NCBI GenBank assembly: GCA_017501025.1
Contig: JAFVXS010000264.1
Location: 1-9,519, forward strand
From: Alistipes sp.
GTDB lineage: Bacteria; Bacteroidota; Bacteroidia; Bacteroidales; Rikenellaceae
Reading direction: 5' to 3'
DNA: 9,519 nt
Of this stretch, positions 1-6,065 are shown piece by piece. Each line of letters opens with the position of its first letter. Position 1 is the first letter of the stretch. Under the pieces are notes generated by a model. It searched no databases. It was not told the origin of the DNA and saw only the letters and a program-made list of their open reading frames with translations. The position numbers and the translations under genes were made by a program.

Positions 1-5
1 CCCCC

Positions 6-94
6 CTAACGGCTCTAACGACTCTAACGCCCCTCGGCGAAGCCGCATCGGCAGAGCCGATGACCCCCTAACGCCCCTAACGTCCCTAACGCCT
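6..94. repeat. CTAACG 9-base tandem repeats around a double hairpin (copy 1, downstream of lacZ)
   Basis: Three 9-base units of the form CTAACGNCY lie at 6-32 and three more at 68-94. Between them are two adjacent hairpins: CGGC-GAA-GCCG (35-45) and CATCGGC-AGA-GCCGATG (46-62). The block ends one base before the lacZ stop codon, so on the lacZ transcript it would be the start of the 3' untranslated region. A related block lies upstream of lacZ at 3272-3331. The stems are identical between copies while the loops differ, which suggests that structure matters. No T-run follows the hairpins on either strand, so it does not look like a classical intrinsic terminator. Function is unknown. Confidence 0.75.
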
Positions 95-95
95 C

Positions 96-3000
96 TTACA
101 AATAAGGCTCGATGCGAAAACGAAGTGTACGCTCTGCCAACGGCAACATATAGTCGTCGAGCGGAAGTCGTCCCCAACTATTCACACAACCCAAACCCAT
201 ATGGTATTGGTCGATATGGAGATATGTTCGTTCGGATGGTATCAACTCCGATGGGTGGCGTTGCTGTTTCGATACGCCATCGTCCAACTGCTCGCAACTG
301 TAATTGAGTGCCGATGCGTAGAACGGCTCCGGCGATACGATTCGCACCCCGGCACCTCGACTATTTTTAAGGTTGAGCCAGCGTAGGTCACCTCGCAAGC
401 CACACTCCTGCGGACGAATATATGGATAGAACTGCTCGGCAACCGACTGATGATAAATTCGCAACGGTGTGGCATCGCGACGGTCAGGATAGTTCTCGAT
501 AGGGCCTCGACCATAGTACTCAACCCTATTGTACTCCATAGGCAGTGCCGTACGCATACCAAAGCGGAACATCGGTGGGCACTTTGTTTCCGAATCGGGC
601 AGCAGACGCTCTTCTATGTCGATTGAGCCTTTCGGACAAATCGCATAGCGACTGCGAAGTTTTGCACCGACGCCCTCGATTGTGTGGCAGACCTCAACTA
701 CGGCAATGCCATCGACAACATCAGCCTTTATCGACTCAACCTTCATAGTAGGTTGGTGCCATACACGATACTTCTGTTGGAGTTTTGCCCCGAAATCATT
801 ATCGGTAGGGGCTCGCCAGAATGTTGTACGCAGTGGCTCGTCGCTCGATATCAACATATTGCCCGCCACACGGTATTGGGTGATAAAGCCCGTAGAGCGT
901 GCTACGGCAACGTCGAAATTGTCGCCCTCGATGCAGATGTAGTCTCTATCGTTCTCGACAATGCGGAGCGACGGCTTGGCTGCGTGCCACTCAACCTCTC
1001 TCTCTGGTTGATATGCCGCTTTGAAGTCGTATGGTCGCAATGTAAACTGCTCACACGAGAGTTGATGCGAAGCCTCCAACAACGGCTCGGCATCACGCAG
1101 ACGATACGCCACATTGAGCAGATATTCGCCCTCGCCATAGCGTTGCGTAACACCCTCGATAGGGAGCGTAAGTTGGTAGTGTTCGCCAGCCTTTACGGGG
1201 AGTCTATCGACTACGCCCGACGATACCGCACGACCATTGCGAAGCACCTCCCAATGGAGCGATACGTTCGACAAGTCACGGAACAGATACTCGTTATAGA
1301 GCGAAATAGTACCCTTCGAGCCATCGACGAGCGTTGTCAAAATATTACGATAGTGGTGTGCAACCTCCCACGCGTGAGGATTTGGTCGTCGGTCGGGTGC
1401 AAAGAGTCCGTTGCAACAGAAGTTCTTGTCGGAGGCATCACGCAGATTAAAATCGCCACCATAGGCGAAAATCTCCGCTCCACCCTTGCCTTGCCAGCGG
1501 ATGGCTTGGTCGGCAAAGTCCCAGATAAAGCCACCCTGATACTTCGGGTAGCGACGTACCAATGCCATATACTCGGCAAAACCACCCTGCGAATTACCCA
1601 TAGCGTGGGCATACTCGCACTGAATCAGCGGTTTCTGTTTCTGCTCATCCTCGGCATAATCTCGGCAACGATGGTATGGATAGTACATCGGGCAGAAGAT
1701 ATCGCTCTTGCCATTGTAGCCTGCCCTCTCGTACTGAATAGGTCGCACGGCGTCCATTCGACGCACCGCATCGTAGGCAAGTTCGAAGTTCTCGCCATAG
1801 CCCGCCTCATTACCCAACGACCATATTATTACGCTTGCGTGGTTGCGATTGCGTGCCACATTACGCTCGTTACGTTCGATGTGTTGCGAGCGGTAATCCT
1901 CACGGATGGCGAGCGTATGCTCCTTATAGCCCATTCCGTGCGACTCGACATTCGCCTCGGCAACAACGTAGAGTCCATACTCGTCGCAGAGGTCGTACCA
2001 CGCACTATCGTCGGGATAGTGACACGTACGCACTGCATTGATGTTGAAGCGTTTCATCAGACGAACATCCTCAACCATCTGCTCACGAGTCATATAGTAG
2101 CCTTGGTCGGTATTGAGCTCGTGTCGATTTACACCCTTGATAATCACAGGCTTACCATTGACAAGAAGTTGTGCATCGCGAATCTCGACCGAGCGAAAAC
2201 CAACTCGGAACGGGATATGCTCCTCGCCACGTTTGCCCTTATAACGAACATAGAGCGTATAGAGGTTCGGAATCTCGGCACTCCACGCTGCGACATCCTT
2301 GATGGTGGTCTGCAAGCGGTGTTCGCCCTTAAAGGTCAGCGAACTCTGCCAAACGCTTTTGCCCGCCATATCCTCCAATGCAAGCTCGACCGAGCAACGA
2401 CCCTCGCTCTGCAATGCAATGGACAACTCGCCATCACGATAGTCGTTGCATAGGTTTGTGTCGATATGTACATCCGTTATGCCCTGTGGCTCACGGCAAT
2501 AGAGGTAGCAATCTCTGCCAATGCCCGAGAGGCGGAAGAAGTCCTGATCTTCGAGGTAGGTACCGTCGCACCAACGCAAAATCTGCATCGCAACGAGATT
2601 CTTCTCGCCAAAGCGGATATATGGTGTAATGTCGAACTCCGCCTCCAACTTGCTATCCTCGCTATATCCCACACGTCGGCCATTGACATAGAGATAGAGG
2701 CACGACGTAGCAGAGCCTATATGGGCAACCACTCGACGACCACTCCACGACTGCGGCACTACAATCTGACGACGATAGGTGCCGACAGCGTTACCCTCTA
2801 CGGGTAGATGCGGAGGGTTGTTTTTGAACTGATTTTCCCACGCATAGCCGGTATTCAGATATATCGGGTCGCCATAGCCGTTCAACTCCCACATTGCAGG
2901 GACTTTGAGCCAGTCCCAACCCGAATCGTCATACTCGATGGCGAAGCAGTCGGTAGGTCGCAGATTGCTGTCGGCAACCCACGAAAAACGCCAATCACCA

Positions 3001-3203
3001 TTGAGCGAGAGGTAGTTTTGCGACTCCTTACGCTCGGATTTGCGTGCCGCCGCATCGCTCTCAAAGGCGAAATAATCGGTGTGCATCGCTGCACGATTGA
3101 CACTGCTTACGGCAGGGTCCTGCCACTCGGGCAACGACTCCTTTGCCGATAGAGTTGTAAGAGCTGCAAAAAGCAGAAAGAACAGAGTTGTGCAGAGTTT
3201 CAT
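96..3203 (-). CDS. lacZ: Secreted beta-galactosidase, LacZ-type glycoside hydrolase family 2
   Basis: This 1035-residue protein hydrolyses terminal beta-galactosides and is close in length to E. coli LacZ. Residues 1-20 form a Sec signal peptide ending LSA, with no lipobox cysteine, so the enzyme is predicted to be periplasmic. The order is jelly-roll sugar-binding domain (about 50-235), Ig-like domain, TIM barrel (about 340-640), a second Ig-like domain and the C-terminal beta-sandwich. Visible active-site features are DGTYLEDQD (213-221), NRHE (359-362), the acid/base E466 in SLGNEAG, the nucleophile E530 in IQCEYAHAMGN, and W1010 near the C terminus in the place of E. coli W999. The ATG at 3203 is chosen because it gives a clean signal peptide. 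No SusC/SusD genes adjoin it, so membership of a polysaccharide utilisation locus is not shown. Substrate specificity beyond a beta-galactoside is inferred from the family. A 331-base gap containing repeats separates it from the upstream operon, so it probably has its own promoter. Confidence 0.93.
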   Translation of the reverse strand: MKLCTTLFFLLFAALTTLSAKESLPEWQDPAVSSVNRAAMHTDYFAFESDAAARKSERKESQNYLSLNGDWRFSWVADSNLRPTDCFAIEYDDSGWDWLKVPAMWELNGYGDPIYLNTGYAWENQFKNNPPHLPVEGNAVGTYRRQIVVPQSWSGRRVVAHIGSATSCLYLYVNGRRVGYSEDSKLEAEFDITPYIRFGEKNLVAMQILRWCDGTYLEDQDFFRLSGIGRDCYLYCREPQGITDVHIDTNLCNDYRDGELSIALQSEGRCSVELALEDMAGKSVWQSSLTFKGEHRLQTTIKDVAAWSAEIPNLYTLYVRYKGKRGEEHIPFRVGFRSVEIRDAQLLVNGKPVIIKGVNRHELNTDQGYYMTREQMVEDVRLMKRFNINAVRTCHYPDDSAWYDLCDEYGLYVVAEANVESHGMGYKEHTLAIREDYRSQHIERNERNVARNRNHASVIIWSLGNEAGYGENFELAYDAVRRMDAVRPIQYERAGYNGKSDIFCPMYYPYHRCRDYAEDEQKQKPLIQCEYAHAMGNSQGGFAEYMALVRRYPKYQGGFIWDFADQAIRWQGKGGAEIFAYGGDFNLRDASDKNFCCNGLFAPDRRPNPHAWEVAHHYRNILTTLVDGSKGTISLYNEYLFRDLSNVSLHWEVLRNGRAVSSGVVDRLPVKAGEHYQLTLPIEGVTQRYGEGEYLLNVAYRLRDAEPLLEASHQLSCEQFTLRPYDFKAAYQPEREVEWHAAKPSLRIVENDRDYICIEGDNFDVAVARSTGFITQYRVAGNMLISSDEPLRTTFWRAPTDNDFGAKLQQKYRVWHQPTMKVESIKADVVDGIAVVEVCHTIEGVGAKLRSRYAICPKGSIDIEERLLPDSETKCPPMFRFGMRTALPMEYNRVEYYGRGPIENYPDRRDATPLRIYHQSVAEQFYPYIRPQECGLRGDLRWLNLKNSRGAGVRIVSPEPFYASALNYSCEQLDDGVSKQQRHPSELIPSERTYLHIDQYHMGLGCVNSWGRLPLDDYMLPLAERTLRFRIEPYL

Positions 3204-3224
3204 AATAGACTCTTTTTGTTTTGT

Positions 3225-3254
3225 AAATAAGGTCAGGTAAAGTCAAATAAGGTC
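3225..3254 (-). promoter_or_regulatory. Three 10-base tandem units in the lacZ leader, possible operator
   Basis: Read on the lacZ strand, this stretch is GACCTTATTT, GACTTTACCT, GACCTTATTT. The outer two are identical, the middle one matches at 7 of 10 positions, and the consensus is GACYTTAYYT. The period of 10 bases would place each copy on the same face of the helix. The array ends 21 bases before the lacZ start codon. That position and phasing suit a binding site for a transcription factor, but no regulator gene is visible here. No convincing Bacteroidota -7 element (TAnnTTTG) was found beside it. The repeats are seen; the regulatory role is inferred. Confidence 0.4.
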
Positions 3255-3258
3255 GGCT

Positions 3259-3272
3259 GCGGAAAATTCCGC
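3259..3272. repeat. Inverted repeat GCGGAA-AA-TTCCGC upstream of lacZ
   Basis: A perfect inverted repeat with two 6-base arms and a 2-base centre lies 56 to 69 bases upstream of the lacZ start codon, next to the three 10-base units at 3225-3254. It could be a dimeric regulator site. It touches the first CTAACG unit at 3272, so it may instead be part of that repeat element. Only the symmetry is observed. Confidence 0.35.
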
Positions 3273-3331
3273 TAACGGCTCTAACATCGCTAACGACCCT
3301 TCGGCAATAGCCGCATCGGCAAAGCCGATGA
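3272..3331. repeat. CTAACG 9-base repeats plus double hairpin (copy 2, upstream of lacZ)
   Basis: Three 9-base units (CTAACGGCT, CTAACATCG, CTAACGACC) at 3272-3298 are followed by two hairpins: CGGC-AATA-GCCG (3302-3313) and CATCGGC-AAA-GCCGATG (3314-3330). Order and orientation are the same as at 6-63. Loop sequence, and in one case loop length, differ from copy 1 while every stem base is kept. Unlike copy 1, there is no second set of CTAACG units on the other side; that place is taken by the 56-base repeats that follow. Confidence 0.75.
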
Positions 3332-3338
3332 CAGCGAA

Positions 3339-3394
3339 TACTGCCCATTGACAAGACAATTTGTTAGTAGCAGCCGATGACCGCCTATCTCAAC
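3339..3394 (+). repeat. 56-base intergenic repeat unit, copy A (direct)
   Basis: This unit matches 3473-3528 at 48 of 56 positions without gaps, starting at TACTGCCCATTGACAAGA. Inside it, TGACAA (3349-3354) can pair with TTGTTA (3361-3366), with one G-T wobble, around a 6-base loop, and CTGC (3341-3344) can pair with GCAG (3370-3373). It ends with the tail GATGACC (3376-3382) that recurs near other hairpins in the window. It encodes no protein that I recognise. Confidence 0.7.
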
Positions 3395-3405
3395 GCGAAC
3401 AGACA

Positions 3406-3466
3406 GATTTGTTGTCAGAAGTGGTTAGATACAACACTCGGCGAATTTCTTGGCGATGGGCTGTAC
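3406..3466 (-). repeat. Inverted, diverged copy of the intergenic repeat unit
   Basis: The reverse complement of 3406-3461 aligns end to end with 3477-3533, with about 40 of 57 columns identical and one gap. The best part is the outer arm: 3406-3424 pairs with 3515-3533 at 17 of 19 positions. The inner arm is GTAC plus ATGGGC against GCCCAT plus GTAC. Together with copy B it makes a 128-base imperfect palindrome centred near 3469. The middle of this copy is diverged, and its own internal hairpin is not evident. Confidence 0.6.
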
Positions 3467-3482
3467 TTGACGTACTGCCCAT
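3456..3482. repeat. 27-base hairpin at the centre of the palindrome
   Basis: ATGGGC (3456-3461) and GTAC (3463-3466) are complementary to GTAC (3472-3475) and GCCCAT (3477-3482). The only flaw is one T-T mismatch, and the loop is TTGAC. On the minus strand the hairpin lies about 52 bases beyond the PHP gene stop codon. No T-run follows it on either strand, so I do not call it an intrinsic terminator, although an end-of-transcript or processing role is possible. Confidence 0.55.
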
Positions 3483-3533
3483 TGACAAGAGAATTTGTTA
3501 GCGGCAGTAGATGACCACTTATCACAACAAATC
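3473..3533 (+). repeat. Intergenic repeat unit, copy B (direct)
   Basis: This is the second direct copy, 134 bases from copy A. It folds more strongly than copy A: TACTGCC (3473-3479) is a perfect complement of GGCAGTA (3503-3509), and inside that TGACAA (3483-3488) pairs with TTGTTA (3495-3500) with one wobble. It ends one base before the lowest base of the PHP gene stop codon at 3535-3537. Its left arm is also needed for the central hairpin at 3456-3482, so the two folds exclude each other. Confidence 0.65.
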
Positions 3534-3534
3534 C

Positions 3535-4674
3535 CTACCAGAGAGTTGTAGTTACATACGAACGACCTGCATAGCAGTTGAGCAGAGTGAGCACCTCGCC
3601 CTGCGGAATAGTTACACGCACAGCACTGCGGGCAGGGAATACGAATGATTTGGTCTTCTTGGTACCATACTCTACGCGGAACTCGATATCGGAGATATTG
3701 GTAACCTCAACATAGCCCTTCTTGGCGTTGATAGGCATAATCTGCAACGAAGCCTTTGCAAGTTGTGCGATAAGGTCGGCACTACCCGCCAAAGTGTTGT
3801 CGAAGAGTGCCACGATGCGACCTGCAAACATAGCCTCACGCAACGACTCCAATGTACGCTCCTTGGCAAATACCAATGTCATAGGACGCAAGTAACGATA
3901 GGTGACAGCCGAAGGCATATGGGCATCGCTATTGGCGAACATCGAGATTTTGAAGTCGTCGAACCAACTCAACACGCGAGGATACCACTCATAGGCGTTG
4001 TAAATCTCGACACCGTGGATACGACCCTGCTCGATAAGCGACTTGTGGAACGGATAGAGCGTGCATTTTCCATCAGGCCATCCCGGGTGGTTCCAGATAA
4101 TATATGCTCCCTGCTTCTCGGCAGCCTCGAAATCGGTCATCTCCGTAGCACGATTAGGGATGCGGCTACCCTTCTTATCACGCAAAAGTTTGCCGTTCTC
4201 ATCTTTGAGATAACGCTCCTCCTCGAAGACGTTGCAATCCTTCATAAAGAGTGCGTTCATATGTCCGAAAGGCTTGGTGCGGGTAATTTCGGCTCCCGGA
4301 ACAACAAGCAGACCATACTTCTTGCCCTCCTTGACTGCCAACTGATTAGGCAGGTTGTAATCTTTGAGCTTTATGCCCTTCGATTTGTGTACGGCGATAT
4401 GCTCGGTCATAGCGATTACGTCCAGACCATCACACCACGCCTCGCGAACTCGCTCGGCAGGCGAAACGTGTGCATCGGCATAGACTGTGTGCATATGGAA
4501 ATCGCCCTTCAAAGTGATGTAGCCATCGATATTCGGAATCGAAACGATACGACGCAACGTCGTGAGGCGGTCGTTCATCTTGATACGGTCACCATCAGGA
4601 ATCGGTGGCTGCTTGGCAGACAACATAGGAACGATGCAGGCAATGGCTGCAAGTGTCAAAAGAATCTTTTTCAT
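3535..4674 (-). CDS. Secreted PHP-domain metal-dependent phosphoesterase
   Basis: This 379-residue protein has a Sec signal peptide (1-20, MKKILL... ending LSA) and so should act in the periplasm. A PHP domain fills about residues 50-260. Metal-binding motifs are in the usual order: HMH (60-62), EH (91-92) in AMTEH, E129 in GAEIT, H138, H196 in WNHPGW, and D250 and H252 in NSDAH. PHP enzymes of this type use two or three metal ions to hydrolyse phosphate mono- or diesters. I believe close relatives are named Sb-PDE-like phosphodiesterases, but the substrate cannot be read from the sequence. The last 80 or so residues look like a small beta-rich C-terminal domain. The start follows an A-rich 34-base spacer after the histidine phosphatase gene, which implies co-transcription. 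Two exported phosphoesterases in a row suggest salvage of phosphate from organic esters; that is inference. Confidence 0.88.
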   Translation of the reverse strand: MKKILLTLAAIACIVPMLSAKQPPIPDGDRIKMNDRLTTLRRIVSIPNIDGYITLKGDFHMHTVYADAHVSPAERVREAWCDGLDVIAMTEHIAVHKSKGIKLKDYNLPNQLAVKEGKKYGLLVVPGAEITRTKPFGHMNALFMKDCNVFEEERYLKDENGKLLRDKKGSRIPNRATEMTDFEAAEKQGAYIIWNHPGWPDGKCTLYPFHKSLIEQGRIHGVEIYNAYEWYPRVLSWFDDFKISMFANSDAHMPSAVTYRYLRPMTLVFAKERTLESLREAMFAGRIVALFDNTLAGSADLIAQLAKASLQIMPINAKKGYVEVTNISDIEFRVEYGTKKTKSFVFPARSAVRVTIPQGEVLTLLNCYAGRSYVTTTLW

Positions 4675-4708
4675 AACTCTTCTATTTTTGGGTTTATTTT
4701 AATTTTTA

Positions 4709-6040
4709 CTATTTTTTCAGTCGCAAAACGCCTGTCGAGTAGTCGTACAACTGCGAATTTTGCAGACGTACCACCCAATCCTGACGAACATCCGACCAGC
4801 GGTAGTATGGTTTCGTCGCACTCTTTACGGGCAACTCTATCTCCTCCTCGTTGAGCAGTGCCTTTACCAAAACATCGCCCTCCTTATTGCGATAGAATAC
4901 AAACATCAGGGTCGAAGCCATCGGTATATCGAAGTCACGGAAACGCTCCTCAACCTCGTCATACGATGCGAAACGCTCTGCCCAACCACCAACACCCATC
5001 GAGTTGAGCAAGCCGATAATCACGCCATCGTGTCCGAAACGCAGCGTTGCAGTAGGTTTTTCGGTATAAATCGCCACGTCGGCATCGTCGATAATCTTTG
5101 CCATAAGGCGGTCGTTGATATCGCTCAAAAAACCACCATCGATACCCGAATTGCCTCGTTCGATATAGTAGCGGAGATTTATCATACGCCACCACAAGTA
5201 GTTCTCCTCGGCAGTAAATGCGTCGGACAGTACGATATGCGATGCGGGAGTGCCTGCCAGCGACGAGGCGTTGCGATGGAGCGACATCACCCACGCATCC
5301 TTCTCGCTGATAGAGTCGGCAAACTCCTTCTTGAAGATACGACGCAGTGTGGTCATCGGGTCCACCGTCTTGTAGAGATACTCCTGCCAACCCTTTACCC
5401 ACTCCGCCTTCGGATAGCGACACTTATCGACACGAAGTCCCAACGCACGGTCGTTGTCGTAGCAGTATGGGTTGAGATAACCCTGATGAGGAACACCCGT
5501 ATCAATCGTAAAGCGTAGTTTCGGATTAAGACGCACCATCTCGTTGGTAAATGAGTTCATCGACAACAGTACCCTCGGAACATAGGTTGCCAATGAGGTG
5601 ATATGGTGGCGACCCTTAAAAATCTCGGGATAGGTGTGGTACATACGGTTGGCAATCTGTCGCAACTGCTCGACACCTGTCTGTGTAAGCATACCCGCAC
5701 GACCCCGACATATAGCCTCTGCCTCCTTCCAGCGAAGGTAGTACTCCTTGCCAAACTCCGTAAAAGCACCCTCACGGGCAGCCCTATCCATAACCTTCGC
5801 TACGACGTCGATTTCGTGCTCCTTCTCGATATAGCGGGAGCCGTGACGGCCGTAGTGTGAGATATAGAAGGGTTTGTAGCCCTTCGGTACGGGAGTCTGC
5901 TCCTTGAACTCGGTTGGGTAGAAGCGATAAACACCCCTCGCCAACTCGTCGTTGGCAAAAATCTCTGCTTTTGTTCGCTGTGCCACAACCTCGACAATCG
6001 CCAGCAGTGCTACGGCCGTAAAAATCAAAAGTTTTCTCAT
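4709..6040 (-). CDS. Secreted histidine-type acid phosphatase (histidine phosphatase clade 2)
   Basis: This 443-residue protein has a signal peptide (about 1-20, MRKLLIFTAV then a hydrophobic stretch, ending VVA). The catalytic motif RHGSR is at 65-69, where H66 would form the phosphohistidine. R155 (VPRVLLS) is the likely phosphate-binding arginine. The HD pair at 337-338 (FGHDGVI) supplies the proton donor, as in the acid phosphatase/phytase branch rather than the HAE of MINPP-type enzymes. The substrate is probably a phosphate monoester such as a sugar phosphate or phytate, but this is not determined. The frame stays open upstream to an ATG at 6202. I chose 6040 because the longer form would overlap the end of polA by 137 bases and bury the signal peptide; AAGAGAG also lies just upstream of 6040. 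The spacing is 25 bases after polA and 34 bases before the PHP gene. Confidence 0.88.
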   Translation of the reverse strand: MRKLLIFTAVALLAIVEVVAQRTKAEIFANDELARGVYRFYPTEFKEQTPVPKGYKPFYISHYGRHGSRYIEKEHEIDVVAKVMDRAAREGAFTEFGKEYYLRWKEAEAICRGRAGMLTQTGVEQLRQIANRMYHTYPEIFKGRHHITSLATYVPRVLLSMNSFTNEMVRLNPKLRFTIDTGVPHQGYLNPYCYDNDRALGLRVDKCRYPKAEWVKGWQEYLYKTVDPMTTLRRIFKKEFADSISEKDAWVMSLHRNASSLAGTPASHIVLSDAFTAEENYLWWRMINLRYYIERGNSGIDGGFLSDINDRLMAKIIDDADVAIYTEKPTATLRFGHDGVIIGLLNSMGVGGWAERFASYDEVEERFRDFDIPMASTLMFVFYRNKEGDVLVKALLNEEEIELPVKSATKPYYRWSDVRQDWVVRLQNSQLYDYSTGVLRLKK

Positions 6041-6065
6041 ATCTCTCTTACTATTTTCGTTCGGT

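Noticed and set aside
35..62. Intrinsic terminator after lacZ
   Set aside because: The hairpins are GC-rich, but no T-run follows on either strand, and a copy also lies upstream of lacZ.
6..94. CRISPR array or telomere-like repeat
   Set aside because: The units are 9 bases, contiguous and without spacers. The TTAGGG on the minus strand is only part of the 9-base unit and lies next to a gene, not at a replicon end.
684..2453. 589-codon open frame on the plus strand inside lacZ
   Set aside because: It lies in exact codon register opposite lacZ, where stops arise only from TTA, CTA and TCA codons. These appear to be avoided in the sense strand, and the translation resembles no protein family.
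96..3203. Polysaccharide utilisation locus around lacZ
   Set aside because: No SusC/SusD pair, sensor or sigma/anti-sigma genes are in the window, so this cannot be claimed.
3061..3354. 97-codon minus-strand frame across the lacZ leader and hairpin repeats
   Set aside because: It starts in the repeat region and runs into lacZ out of frame. The Cys- and Arg-rich translation resembles no known protein.
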